A stretch of DNA of 64,000 nucleotides from Saccharospirillum alexandrii (GCF_004000275.1 NZ_RCIP01000003.1:330572-394571); one strand, 5' to 3'; counted from the stretch's first letter, positions 17,610 to 26,767 are shown. Translations and numbers: made by a program. The notes: a model not told the origin generated them from the sequence alone.

Positions 17610-17939
17610 AATGAACCTTGCCACGATAGATCTACATTCAGACAAGGAGATATCCTTTGCCCATTTGATAGCTTGCTGTATATCAGGCTCATGACGGTCG
17701 AGAGCTTCTTGAGACCAGTATTGCCTTGGCGCACCAACCGGCAAATGATCAACTTCTGAGGCTACCCCAGTGAAAGCCAGGAAGTCTTTGTCGTCGTCAG
17801 GTAAACCAACCTCAAACCTTAGAGACGATAGCTCAATGGCACCTTCCAAGTAATGAATGGACCCATCAATCATTCCGCTCGCCACTTCTGCGGCGCGCTT
17901 ACGCTGCTTTTCTACGTATTCTTCGCGGCTCATTTTCAT
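17604..17939 (-). CDS. Cassette gene: DUF2489-like protein
   Basis: This 111-residue soluble, helical, acidic protein carries blocks ASGMIDGSIHYLEGA and LPVGAPRQYWSQEAL that I associate with DUF2489, although I hold that family name only moderately. Its function is unknown. It is the cassette at the high-coordinate (5') end of the array. A core-like GCTTAAC lies just upstream (17945-17951), with no integrase or matching partner core beyond it. Confidence 0.65.
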   Translation of the reverse strand: MKMSREEYVEKQRKRAAEVASGMIDGSIHYLEGAIELSSLRFEVGLPDDDKDFLAFTGVASEVDHLPVGAPRQYWSQEALDRHEPDIQQAIKWAKDISLSECRSIVARFIA

Positions 17940-17951
17940 AAGATGCTTAAC

Positions 17952-18635
17952 AGTTTGTTCATCGTCACTTTCGCCGCTGATCCCGCCAAACTTGTCTAAA
18001 AACAGACCATGCCAAACCGCTGATACCCCGCAATGAAGCGCTTAAGGCCATCATCCATTTATTAACCCCCCCCATATCAAAACCAGCAAAACCTTCGATT
18101 CAGACGACTATCACCGATGTCAGCGTCTCTAGCGACACATATTCCGGACAATTCCCGGGATATGCGTCGATTAAGGAGCATTAAATGCGATGAAGGTCAC
18201 ACCTACAGATTCAGAAAAAAGCCAATTCTGCTTAGGGCTTATCCAGTAAGCATAACGTCACATCAGAGGGAAACTGGCTAAACGGTCAATTCCTACAGGC
18301 ATGTTTGCCTTGATAAAATGAGGAAAGTGCAGCCATATAGATGCGCTGTAGGCTCGCTACCGCCCGGCCGGTTACAGGGCACACCAAGGCAAAATACGTT
18401 GTGTTTTCACCATCTCACTCTGTGACGGGGTTGGCAAGTACTTATTTCCCAAAGGTGTCGGATGTGTCCGCCTTGTGCTTGGGATGGGTTCAATCTTAAG
18501 AGGCTAGGCCCCAACCGGGGCCAGATTGCGCGGCAGGTAAGGATGCCTTAGTAGGGCTTGGTGGGGCAAGGATGCCCATGCAGGCCCGGGCGAAAGCCGG
18601 TACCGGCTGGGCCTTGGTTTGGCTCAAGGAAGCCC
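17952..18635. other. Intergenic region beyond the cassette array
   Basis: I find no gene, and no integron integrase or recognisable attI, where they would be expected upstream of the first cassette. It holds a run of eight C (near 18067), a GGCCCC/GGGGCC hairpin (about 18509-18524), small GCA-TCCT-TGC-like hairpins near 18540-18580, and a 14-bp perfect palindrome (18595-18608). The last part may be a degraded relative of the structured repeats further on. Confidence 0.4.
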
Positions 18636-19295
18636 TCACTCAACCAAACTACTCTGCTTCCACTCGGTCCCCTCAATCGCAAACTCCAGCTTATCCCCAG
18701 AAGCCAACTTACCCACACCCGCCGGGGTACCGGTCAGCACCACATCACCGGGCTCCAACCGAAAATCTTTCACAATCTCAGCCAGCAAATCCGGAATACT
18801 AAACAGCATGTTCTCAACACGCCCATGCTGTTGGGGTTTGCCATTCAGCTCAAGGGTGTAGCCCCAGTCGCTCAGGTTTTCGGGCATTTGGTTTACCGGC
18901 AGCCAGGCGCCGAGTGGCAGTGCGCCGTCGAAGGCTTTGGCGCGTTCCCAGGGGTGGCCTTTCTTTTTGAGTTCGTCTTGCTGGGTGCGGTCGGTCAGGT
19001 CCAGCGCCAGGGTTACGGCGGTTACCGCGGCCATGGGGTTTTCGGAGTGCTCGGCCGAGAGTTGTGCGCCTATCAGCAGGGCCAGTTCGGTTTCGAAATG
19101 CAGGTTGGGCCGCGGCAGGCTGATGCTCTCGCCCAGGGTGACGCATGCGCTGGCGGGTTTTATGAACAGTAAGGGGGATTCAGGGACGGCGTTGCCCAGT
19201 TCTTTGGCGTGGTCGGCGTAGTTGCGGCCTACGCACACGGCTTTGCCCATGGGCAGTAGAATCGATTCGCCGGAAACCCATTGGTGTTGATACAT
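18636..19295 (-). CDS. Fumarylacetoacetate hydrolase (FAH) family enzyme
   Basis: This 219-residue single-domain FAH protein carries the signatures CVGRNYADHAKELGN, FIKPASACV, HFETELALLIG (metal-binding acids), KAFDGALPLG and GDVVLTGTPAGVG. Small FAH proteins of this size act as acylpyruvate hydrolases or oxaloacetate decarboxylases in the cytoplasm with Mg or Mn. The exact substrate cannot be told. It marks the return to GC-rich core codon use after the cassette array. It is probably a single-gene unit. Confidence 0.88.
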   Translation of the reverse strand: MYQHQWVSGESILLPMGKAVCVGRNYADHAKELGNAVPESPLLFIKPASACVTLGESISLPRPNLHFETELALLIGAQLSAEHSENPMAAVTAVTLALDLTDRTQQDELKKKGHPWERAKAFDGALPLGAWLPVNQMPENLSDWGYTLELNGKPQQHGRVENMLFSIPDLLAEIVKDFRLEPGDVVLTGTPAGVGKLASGDKLEFAIEGTEWKQSSLVE

Positions 19296-19524
19296 AGAGA
19301 CTGCTCCCGTTCTGCGGTTGCGAATGAAGTTGTCTCTACTTTAGCGGGAAATGGGCCCGGTTACTAACCCGGGCCTGCCCTGCGGCCGAACGGTGCGTCC
19401 GGCGCGGGTGCATGGTGCGGCGAGCCGTTTAGCCCTGCTGAGGTTTAGGCGCTAACGGCCAGGGTCTTTGGGTCGAGGCCGCGATGCCTTGCCATACCGG
19501 CAAACCCGGTAGATTGAGGACGAA

Positions 19525-20040
19525 TCAGCGAACGGTGGTTTCAATGCCCGCGGCGGCGAACCGGTTGCGAAGCTGCACTTGGGTATCCACTTCAGAATGG
19601 GCAATGCCGAGCAGCAGCCACATGGTTCCAGATGAACTCTCTCGGGTGCGAACGACCCGCAGCTCTTCGTTCAGCCACGTCAGTATCACCTGTTTTGCTT
19701 CGGTCTTCTGGTCGTCGACAACGTCGCTGAACCAGGTGACCAGCCATTCCAGCGCCATGGCGTGCTGAACCTCCAGGCGGGCACGTTCAATGCTGACGTC
19801 GGTTTCAACATCGGCTGACGCGGGGGCGGAGGTTAACCGGGTAATGGGGTAGCCTTCGATCTGCTGGTCGCAGATAAAGGAAGGGGCCGGTGTGCGGGTG
19901 GTGTCGGGGAAGACGCAATTGGTCAGTTCCTGTTGCATGCCACGGGACATGCAGGCAGACAGGCCAACTACCAGAATCAAAACCAGGCTGGTTTTTCCCA
20001 GAACCCGGGCATTGTTGAAGCGATGGCCTTGAACAGACAC
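19525..20040 (-). CDS. LPP20-like lipoprotein
   Basis: This 171-residue protein has a signal segment ending in GLSACMS (lipobox Cys near residue 30). The region FICDQQIEGYPITRLTSAPA followed by amphipathic helices (EVQHAMALEWLVTWFSD) resembles LPP20-type outer-membrane lipoproteins of gammaproteobacteria. Its role is unknown. The serA terminator lies 38 bases upstream of the start. Confidence 0.6.
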   Translation of the reverse strand: MSVQGHRFNNARVLGKTSLVLILVVGLSACMSRGMQQELTNCVFPDTTRTPAPSFICDQQIEGYPITRLTSAPASADVETDVSIERARLEVQHAMALEWLVTWFSDVVDDQKTEAKQVILTWLNEELRVVRTRESSSGTMWLLLGIAHSEVDTQVQLRNRFAAAGIETTVR

Positions 20041-20077
20041 GTCGTTGAGTCTCCCTTATTTGAACAATACAGATAAC

Positions 20078-20099
20078 AAAAAACCCGACGCATCGGGTT
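20078..20099 (-). terminator. Rho-independent terminator of serA
   Basis: On the minus strand AACCCGA and TCGGGTT pair around a TGCG loop and are followed by TTTT. It lies beyond the structured repeat 20175-20282, which would therefore be part of the serA 3' transcript. Confidence 0.75.
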
Positions 20100-20174
20100 T
20101 ATGTCGTACAGCCAGTATGCCAGTTGGGGGGTGAAACGCCAGTCACCTTAATTGCCTGGCGTTCGCGCCGGGCA

Positions 20175-20282
20175 CCGGGTATACCTCTCCGGGGTCGGCG
20201 TAGATCCGTCCATGGCGGTCCGACGTCTCGGGCCTAGTTCGCAGCATCCATGCTGCGAACTACCCCGGAGAGGTATACCCGG
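20175..20282 (+). repeat. Structured intergenic repeat, type 1
   Basis: The outer arms (CCGGGTATACCTCTCCGGGG and its exact complement) enclose the conserved GTCGGCGTA segment, a small hairpin and a second hairpin GTTCGCAGCA-TCCA-TGCTGCGAAC (20237-20260). It lies in the serA 3' region. Confidence 0.9.
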
Positions 20283-20327
20283 CACCCGTCGCTTGGCTTG
20301 GTGTTAAGCCGGTGTTTCGAATATTTT

Positions 20328-21557
20328 CTAGAACAGGATGCGCGCGCGCATCGTTCCTTTTACTTCTCTCACTTTGTCGAGCGCTTTCAGAGAGCAATCC
20401 TGCGCCACGTCAATGACCACGTAGCCGATCTTATCCCGCGTTTGCAGGTATTGCCCGATGATGTTGATGTCGTTCTCGGAGAAGATCCGGTTAATTTCGG
20501 ACATTACACCAGGGATGTTCTGGTGGATGTGCAACAGCCGGTGTGCGCTGGGGTGTGCGGGCAGTGCCACTTCCGGGAAGTTGACGGCAGAGGTTGAGGT
20601 GCCGTTGTCTGAGTACAGTGCCAGTTTTTCAGCGACTTCGATGCCGATGTTGAACTGGGCTTCCTGGGTAGAACCGCCCACGTGCGGCGTGAGTAAAACG
20701 TTGTCGAATTCGCGCAGGGGCGATACAAACTCGTCGTCGTTGCTGCGGGGCTCGACCGGGAAGACGTCGATGGCCGCGCCGAGGAGTTTTTTCTCCCTCA
20801 GGGCACCGGCCAGGGCGTCGATGTCGACCACGGTGCCGCGGGCAGCATTGATGAAGACCGAGCCGGGTTTCATGCGGGCGAACTGTTCGGGGCCCATCAT
20901 CCACTTGGTGGAGGCGGTTTCGGGTACGTGTAGGGTAACGACGTCGCTGGTTTCGAGCAGTTCGTTCATGGAACCGACCTGGTTGGCGTTACCCAGGGGC
21001 AGTTTGGTGACGATGTCGTAGAACTGAACGTTCATGCCCAGGCCTTCGGCCAGCACACCCAATTGGGTGCCGATGCTGCCATAGCCGACGATTCCGAGTT
21101 TCTTGCCCCGTATTTCGTAGCTGTCGGCCGCGGTTTTCAACCAGCCACCGCGGTGGCAGGCGGCGTTCTTCTCGGGTATACCGCGCAGCAGCAAAATGGC
21201 TTCGGCCAGCACCAGTTCGGCCACGGAGCGGGTGTTGGAGAACGGGGCGTTGAACACGGCGACGCCATTTAGGGCGGCGGCGTCGAGGTCTACCTGGTTG
21301 GTACCAATGCAGAAGCAGCCGACGGCGACCAGTTTGTCGGCGGCCTCGAAGATTTCGGCGGTGAGCTGGGTGCGGGAGCGAATGCCGATGAAGTGGGCGT
21401 CTTTGACCTTTTCGATCAGTTCGGCTTCGGGCAGGGAACCCTTGTGGTATTCGATGTTGGTGTATCCGGCTTTGGTCAGCGTATCCAGGGCGCTTTGGTG
21501 CACACCTTCCAGCAACAGGATGCGAATCTTGCTTTTATCCAGCGAATTTTTGCTCAT
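20328..21557 (-). CDS. serA: D-3-phosphoglycerate dehydrogenase
   Basis: This 409-residue enzyme oxidises 3-phosphoglycerate with NAD, the first step of serine synthesis. The Rossmann motif GIVGYGSIG, the catalytic blocks NAARGTVVD and DVFPVEP, and TPHVGGST are all present. The C-terminal ACT domain (HQNIPGVMSEINRIF) gives serine feedback control, and the length equals the E. coli type. The ATG at 21557 (MSKNSLDKSKIRILLLEG) is chosen over an upstream in-frame start at 21632, which adds unrelated residues. A structured repeat and a terminator follow. Confidence 0.95.
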   Translation of the reverse strand: MSKNSLDKSKIRILLLEGVHQSALDTLTKAGYTNIEYHKGSLPEAELIEKVKDAHFIGIRSRTQLTAEIFEAADKLVAVGCFCIGTNQVDLDAAALNGVAVFNAPFSNTRSVAELVLAEAILLLRGIPEKNAACHRGGWLKTAADSYEIRGKKLGIVGYGSIGTQLGVLAEGLGMNVQFYDIVTKLPLGNANQVGSMNELLETSDVVTLHVPETASTKWMMGPEQFARMKPGSVFINAARGTVVDIDALAGALREKKLLGAAIDVFPVEPRSNDDEFVSPLREFDNVLLTPHVGGSTQEAQFNIGIEVAEKLALYSDNGTSTSAVNFPEVALPAHPSAHRLLHIHQNIPGVMSEINRIFSENDINIIGQYLQTRDKIGYVVIDVAQDCSLKALDKVREVKGTMRARILF

Positions 21558-21710
21558 GCTCAGACTCTTGGTACCAATGAAATGGGTGGCGCGCGGATGA
21601 TACCACAGCGTTTCGGCCTTACGAGGCGCCAATTACGCAATGAACTGTTCTATGTGTGGCAATGGTTGAGATTGTGGCTCCTTGTTGAATTCAACTAGAG
21701 CCTAGAGTGC

Positions 21711-21824
21711 GCGACCAGCACCCTTCATGGTCCTGGAGGGACGCTGCAAGTACTTCCCTGTAAGCTCGACGGCCCTCATCCCTGAGGGCCCACGCCCACC
21801 AGGACCATGCAGGGTGCTGGTCGC
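21711..21824 (+). repeat. Structured intergenic repeat, type 2
   Basis: The 26-bp arms (GCGACCAGCACCCTTCATGG and onwards) pair with one mismatch. Inside lie CGCTGCAAGTAC...GTAAGCTCG and a perfect hairpin GGCCCTCA-TCCC-TGAGGGCC (21771-21790). The inner segment recurs in the element at 37583. Confidence 0.85.
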
Positions 21825-21897
21825 TTGGGTGTGGTTTCGATTTCATTGTGAACCCGGCGAACTGTGAACTTTTTGACGGTGGCTACTTGGCTGCGAA

Positions 21898-22075
21898 GGA
21901 CTGTTGGGTGTGCTCACTAGAGGCCGTTAGACAACAGGGACCAAAACGCCGGGAGCGTTTTGGCATGAGCGTAGCGAGCCCGGAGGGTGAATCCCATGGA
22001 TGGGATTCATATCTTGTCTCCGAGCCCCCAGGGAGGGGTTCACGGCGTGCCTCTAGTGAGCATACCCGACAGTCC
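21898..22075 (-). repeat. Structured intergenic repeat, type 1, extended form
   Basis: The 27-bp outer arms (GGACTGTTGGGTGTGCTCAC and onwards) pair with two differences. In reverse orientation it contains the type 1 core, plus a nested insert of about 73 bases (about 21940-22012) with hairpins GAATCCCATCCATGGGATTC and AAAACGC...GCGTTTT. The same insert is in the element at 31813. Confidence 0.85.
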
Positions 22076-22134
22076 GACCTGGCTACCAGGCAGCGGCAAC
22101 ATGAGGCCGCAGAAGTAAACGCCTGGCAACTAAT

Positions 22135-23964
22135 CTAAGTAACCAACTGGGTGTCCCTGGGGTTGCGGGGAGCATACCGGGCCGGTAACTGGTCGATGTG
22201 GTCGAAGGTGCGGGGGTCTTTGTAGGGCAGTTTCATGAAACCGCGCAGGCCGAGGCCCTGGATGTCTTTTACGGCGGCCAGCATTCGGTTTAGGTGGTTG
22301 CGGAAGTTTTCTTCCTGGCTGGCGTCGAGCAGGCGGTAGTAGTTGTGGATTTTGAGGTTGCGCGGCAACACTTCGAAGATGATGCAGCCGGTGTGGTGAA
22401 TGCGGTCGAGGGCTTCGATCTCGTCCATGATGGAAGGGGGCAGGGTCAGGTATTCGTCCGGGTCGCGGCCGTCTTCGAAGTAGGAGTGCATGCGTTCGGT
22501 GTCTTCGCCCTGGGGCGCTGGCGTCACCAGGTAGGGGATGCGCAGGCTTTTTGGGGGTATGAAGGCATCGGTTTCACGGCGGCGGTCGAGGTGGAGGGTG
22601 TCGCGGGCGTTGTACATCACCGCCTTGAAGGTGCCCTGGCGGTAGACGCCGCGCGCGAGGTTGACCATGTTGTTGACCGACTGGTGGAACGAGCGGCGCA
22701 GTTCCGGGTTGTGCAGGCTGAAGGCGGATTCGATGCGAACACCCTCGGCGTGCCATTTCACCGCCAGGCCGCCGACGATGGGGTAACGGCCGAGTCGGCT
22801 GACGGCGGCGACGAAGGCTTTTTCGGTTTCGCCCATGCCTTGCAGGTAGTTTTTGTAGTATTTGTCGAGTTGTTCGTCTTCAACATCCATCAGGGTGTCG
22901 TCGGGGTTTTCCTGACGCAGGAAGGACTTGCGCGAGCTGTAGACGGCGGTGTCGACTTCGCGGTGGCGCTCGCTAACCCACACCGGAATCATCGGTGCCA
23001 GGTCGTCGGCTGGGGCCATGGCGACGATGTGTCGCATGCGGGTCATGTGGCCGAGGAAGTAGTTGCCAGCCAGTTGGCGCTGGCCGGTGTCGTCGTCCAT
23101 CATCGCCGCCAGCACCCGGGCAAATTCGATCGGCAAGCCGAGCGCCTGGGGTGTGATGACTTTGCGCCCGAAGCGGCAGCCCTGGCCTGAGGCGAGGGCA
23201 TACAGGGTGGCGGCGGTGCCTTGTTCGTCGAACCGGGGGGATGAGAGGCCGCCGTTCAGTTGTTCGTCGCCAATGAAGTACACATCGCCGAGTTTGGCGT
23301 TGGTGTGTTGCAGGTCGGACGACATGAGGTCCATCACGCTGTTGGAGATGAACTGATGGTCGGCATCGAGCTGGGAGAAAACCGATGAGCCCCAGTCGAT
23401 CAGTTGCACCTGTTCGGTGGCCGGGTCGAAGACGAGGTTGCTGGGTTTGATGTCGCCGTGGACGATGGGTCGCCACTGGCCCTGGGCATCGGTTCGGGTG
23501 CGCAGGTAACGCAGCAGGTCGGCTAGCTGGGCGGCGATGTTCAGAATCAGTTGCGGGGGCAGCCGCCCGGCTTTGAGGCCGTAGTCGTCGAGGTCGAGCC
23601 CCGGGGCGCGGGTCATCACCAGAATGGCCTGTTTGCCGACGCGCACGAAGTCTTTGACCCGGGGGATTTGCGGGTGGTCGAGCAGGGATTGCAGGTCACT
23701 TTCTTCTTCGAGCCGGTCTTGAACGTGCTGGGGCAGGTTGATGCGCGAGAATTTGAACACCAAATCAACCCCGGTGCGGGTTTTGCCACCAAACACGAAG
23801 CCGAAGGCGCCCTTCCCGATCAGTTCGATGTCCTGATACCCCAGCCGCTCCAGCTGACGCATGCAGAGCTTGATCCAGGCTTTGAGCTTGGCGGCGTCCT
23901 GATGCGAGAGCAAATAGATGCTTTGCTCTTCAGGGATGTAAAAGTGCTTGAGGCTGTGCTCCAC
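22135..23964 (-). CDS. Serine/threonine protein kinase-like protein
   Basis: This 609-residue protein has a eukaryotic-type kinase domain in residues 40-320: glycine loop IGKGAFGFVFGG, VAIK-like Lys in LVFKFSR, catalytic loop HGDIKPSNL, and DWG in place of the usual DFG metal-binding motif. The remaining 290 residues form an unrecognised C-terminal region with no membrane segment, so it looks cytoplasmic. Asp-Trp-Gly keeps the metal-binding Asp, so activity is plausible. Substrates are unknown and the neighbours do not suggest one. Two structured repeats lie in its 3' region. Confidence 0.8.
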   Translation of the reverse strand: MEHSLKHFYIPEEQSIYLLSHQDAAKLKAWIKLCMRQLERLGYQDIELIGKGAFGFVFGGKTRTGVDLVFKFSRINLPQHVQDRLEEESDLQSLLDHPQIPRVKDFVRVGKQAILVMTRAPGLDLDDYGLKAGRLPPQLILNIAAQLADLLRYLRTRTDAQGQWRPIVHGDIKPSNLVFDPATEQVQLIDWGSSVFSQLDADHQFISNSVMDLMSSDLQHTNAKLGDVYFIGDEQLNGGLSSPRFDEQGTAATLYALASGQGCRFGRKVITPQALGLPIEFARVLAAMMDDDTGQRQLAGNYFLGHMTRMRHIVAMAPADDLAPMIPVWVSERHREVDTAVYSSRKSFLRQENPDDTLMDVEDEQLDKYYKNYLQGMGETEKAFVAAVSRLGRYPIVGGLAVKWHAEGVRIESAFSLHNPELRRSFHQSVNNMVNLARGVYRQGTFKAVMYNARDTLHLDRRRETDAFIPPKSLRIPYLVTPAPQGEDTERMHSYFEDGRDPDEYLTLPPSIMDEIEALDRIHHTGCIIFEVLPRNLKIHNYYRLLDASQEENFRNHLNRMLAAVKDIQGLGLRGFMKLPYKDPRTFDHIDQLPARYAPRNPRDTQLVT

Positions 23965-24095
23965 CGGCGGGCTCCTGTCAGGTAAACCCAGTTTGGCTAA
24001 TCATGGCTGGAGTTTCCAGCGCCGTGGTCGTGCCATGAGTCAGTAATTCGCGAGGGTAAGTTGGTTCGGTGGTTGTTTTGACTTTGGTGGCTGTC

Positions 24096-24202
24096 GGACT
24101 ATCGGGTACTCCTACTGGAGGCACGCCGTAAATCCTTCCATGGAGGCTCGCTGCCCGCATCCCTGCGGTCAGACGACCTCCAGTAGGAGCACCCGACAGT
24201 CC
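24096..24202 (+). repeat. Structured intergenic repeat, type 1
   Basis: The 26-bp arms (inner part TCGGGTACTCCTACTGGAGG) pair with two wobble-type differences. The core ACGCCGTAAATCCTTCCATG and a second hairpin CCGCA-TCCC-TGCGG are present. It lies downstream of the TrmH-type gene. Confidence 0.9.
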
Positions 24203-24248
24203 TTCGATCATCTGCGGTTACATTGACGCGAATTTCTGACTCAAGGCA

Positions 24249-24977
24249 CTAATTCTGGTGGCGTACCCGCTCATACACACAAAGATTAACTGCGGATGCA
24301 AGATTCAACGATTCTATGGCACCGGAGCCTGGGATGGTGAAAGCCATGGCGTTCAGGTCGGTTAGCGCTTCGCGGGGGACGCCTCGCGCTTCGTTACCGA
24401 AGACGTAGCAGTCGGCTGATTTAAAGCTGGGGCTTGTGAGTGGTTCGCCGCTCATATCCAGGCTGGCAATGTTTGAGTAACGCCCGGCCAGACTCTCCAG
24501 TGGCACATCCAACTCCATCGGCACATGAAAAATCGCCCCCATGCTGGCGCGCACCACTTTGGGGTTGTAGGGGTCGACGCTGCCGGGGCTGAGCAGGCAG
24601 CGGAAACCACCGAACCAGGCCAGGGTACGCAGTATGGTGCCCAGGTTGCCCGGGTCCTGAATTTCGTGGAGGTAGAGGGCGGTGTCGGTTTGGGAGGCGG
24701 CAGGCGTAGGCGCAACGGGTACGACGGCGATGATGCCCTGGGGCGTTTTGGTGTCGCTGATCTGCGCCATTTTCTTGCTGCTGATCAGTTGGGTGCGCAG
24801 CGGGCTTTGCCAGTTTTCGTACGCTTCCGTGACCAGCAGTTCGGCCTGGCGCAAGGCCGGTTGCTGTTCGGCAGCGCGTTGCAGTTCGAGCACCAGGTGT
24901 TCGCCTTCAACCAGGTAGTGACCGAATTGGTTGCGGTATTTTTTCTGGTGCAGTTTTTTGATGTCGTCGAGTTTCAC
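24249..24977 (-). CDS. TrmH/SpoU-family RNA 2'-O-methyltransferase
   Basis: This 242-residue SPOUT methyltransferase shows the three family motifs: QDPGNLGTILRT (motif 1), VFGNEARGV (motif 2) and IPGSGAIESLNLASA (motif 3, forming the SAM-binding knot). An N-terminal RNA-binding substrate domain spans about residues 1-95. It should methylate a ribose in rRNA or tRNA; the exact nucleotide cannot be told. It starts with GTG, and the GTGA overlaps the stop of the FAD oxidoreductase gene upstream, so translation is likely coupled. Confidence 0.88.
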   Translation of the reverse strand: MKLDDIKKLHQKKYRNQFGHYLVEGEHLVLELQRAAEQQPALRQAELLVTEAYENWQSPLRTQLISSKKMAQISDTKTPQGIIAVVPVAPTPAASQTDTALYLHEIQDPGNLGTILRTLAWFGGFRCLLSPGSVDPYNPKVVRASMGAIFHVPMELDVPLESLAGRYSNIASLDMSGEPLTSPSFKSADCYVFGNEARGVPREALTDLNAMAFTIPGSGAIESLNLASAVNLCVYERVRHQN

Positions 24978-26611
24978 GCCGGCACACCTGTTTCGGCACC
25001 CGCATCAGCCAACATGGCCAGTGCGAGGGCTTCGGCGACTTTAATGCCGTCGACCCCGGCCGAAAGAATGCCGCCCGCGTAGCCTGCCCCTTCGCCCGCC
25101 GGGTAGAGACCGCGGGTGTTGATGCTTTGCAGGGTGGCGTTGTCGCGCTTGATGCGGATCGGCGATGAGGTGCGGGTTTCGATGCCGGTGAGAATGGCGT
25201 CGTCTCGATCAAACCCTCGAATCTGTTTGCCGAAGGCAGGCAGGGCTTCGCGGATCGCGTCGATGGCGTAGGCCGGTAGCGAGGGGGCCAGGTCGCCGAG
25301 TTTGATGCCGGGTTGGTAGGAAGGTTCTACCTCGCCCAGGGTATTCGATGGGGTACTGCGAATGAAATCGCCAACCAGTTGGGCCGGGGCGCAATAATCT
25401 TTGCCACCCAGTTCGTAGGCTGTGGATTCGAGTTGCTCCTGCAGTTCCACACCGGCGAGCGGGCCACCCGGGAAGTCCTGTTCGGGGCTGATGCCGACGA
25501 CAATGCCTGAGTTGGCGTTGCGTTCGTTGCGCGAATACTGGCTCATGCCGTTGGTGACCACCCGGCCGGGTTCGGAGGTGGCGGCGACTACAGTGCCGCC
25601 CGGGCACATGCAGAAGCTGTAGACGGCGCGACCGTTTTTGGCGTGGTGCACGAGTTTATAGTCGGCGGCACCGAGTTCAGGGTGGCCAGCGTATTTGCCG
25701 AGTCGGGCGGTGTCGATCAGCGATTGCGGGTGCTCTATGCGAAAGCCGATGGCGAAAGGTTTGGCTTCGACGTAAACGCCTTGTTTGTGCAGCATGCGGA
25801 AAGTATCACGCGCGCTGTGGCCGAGAGCCATGATGACGTAGCGGCTGGCGATGTGTTCGCCGTTTTCCAGGGTGACGCCGGTTGTCCGGCCATTATCCAG
25901 CGTCACCTCGGTGACTTTGCTTTCAAACCGAATCTCACCCCCCAGGGCAATGATCTCTTCACGCATTTTGGCAACCACGCCGGTCAGCCGGAAGGTGCCA
26001 ATGTGGGGTTTGCTGACGAACAGAATTTCTTCCGGCGCGCCGGCCCGCACGAATTCGTGCATGACTTTGCGGCCATAGAATTTCGGGTCTTTAATCTGGC
26101 TGTACAATTTGCCATCGGAGAACAGCCCTGCCCCACCCTCGCCAAACTGGACGTTCGATTCCGGCGACAATTCATGCTTGCGCCACAGGGCCCAGGTGTC
26201 TTTGGTGCGACGGCGGACGTCTTTACCGCGTTCCAGAACGATGGGTTTGAAACCCATTTGCGCGAGGATCAGGGCGGCGAACAGGCCGCAGGGGCCGAAA
26301 CCGATGACGACGGGGCGCTCAGTGATACTGTTCGGCGCTCGGGCGACCGGGTAATAGGCGGTATCGGGTGCCGGGCGAACGTGTTGGTCGTCGGTGAAGC
26401 GTTCGAGCACTGAGGCTTCGTCGCGCACTTCGAGGTCGACGATGTAGACGAATTTGATTTCCGAGTTCTTCTTGCGCGCATCGTAGCTGCGCTTGAACAC
26501 GCTGAACGAGAGCAGATCGGCGTCGGTCAGTTTCAGGCGGTCGACTATGGCCGGGCGCATTGCTTCTGGCGGGTGGTCGAGTGGTAAGGCAAGTTCATTC
26601 ACACGAATCAT
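24974..26611 (-). CDS. FAD-dependent oxidoreductase (COG2509-like)
   Basis: This 545-residue flavoprotein has an N-terminal domain of about 100 residues ahead of the dinucleotide-binding motif VVIGFGPCGLFAALI. The block FGEGGAGLFSDGKL and a C-terminal FAD contact (GLYPAGEGAGYAGGI) match the uncharacterised FAD-dependent dehydrogenase group found across proteobacteria. Substrate and partner are unknown. The GTGA overlap with the downstream methyltransferase gene indicates one transcript. The divergent region to rlmE contains a structured repeat. Confidence 0.85.
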   Translation of the reverse strand: MIRVNELALPLDHPPEAMRPAIVDRLKLTDADLLSFSVFKRSYDARKKNSEIKFVYIVDLEVRDEASVLERFTDDQHVRPAPDTAYYPVARAPNSITERPVVIGFGPCGLFAALILAQMGFKPIVLERGKDVRRRTKDTWALWRKHELSPESNVQFGEGGAGLFSDGKLYSQIKDPKFYGRKVMHEFVRAGAPEEILFVSKPHIGTFRLTGVVAKMREEIIALGGEIRFESKVTEVTLDNGRTTGVTLENGEHIASRYVIMALGHSARDTFRMLHKQGVYVEAKPFAIGFRIEHPQSLIDTARLGKYAGHPELGAADYKLVHHAKNGRAVYSFCMCPGGTVVAATSEPGRVVTNGMSQYSRNERNANSGIVVGISPEQDFPGGPLAGVELQEQLESTAYELGGKDYCAPAQLVGDFIRSTPSNTLGEVEPSYQPGIKLGDLAPSLPAYAIDAIREALPAFGKQIRGFDRDDAILTGIETRTSSPIRIKRDNATLQSINTRGLYPAGEGAGYAGGILSAGVDGIKVAEALALAMLADAGAETGVPA

Positions 26612-26674
26612 ACGAATTCCTGGTCGGTGACCCCGACATGGTGGAGGTTTGGTGGCTTTGGTCCGCGTTGGCTA

Positions 26675-26767
26675 CCGGTGGTGCTTCTGCGGGGTCGGCG
26701 TAGATCCATCCATGGAGCCTAGGCCGAAACATCCATGTTTCGGACTACCCCGCAGAAGCACCACCGG
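26675..26767 (+). repeat. Structured intergenic repeat, type 1
   Basis: The perfect 20-bp arms (CCGGTGGTGCTTCTGCGGGG) enclose the GTCGGCGTAGATCCATCCATGG core and the hairpin CCGAAACA-TCCA-TGTTTCGG (26724-26743). This is the only copy between divergent genes. Confidence 0.92.

Noticed and set aside
18595-18608. 14-bp palindrome and hairpins after the FAH gene as a further structured repeat
   Set aside because: The outer arms and the GGCGTAAACCC core could not be aligned; left as a possible degenerate relative only.
17952-18635. Integron integrase or attI upstream of the array
   Set aside because: No open frame with tyrosine recombinase motifs is present on either strand in this stretch.
22294-23190. 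298-residue open frame antisense to the kinase gene
   Set aside because: It is low-complexity Val/Gly/Ala-rich, without family resemblance; a shadow of the kinase frame.
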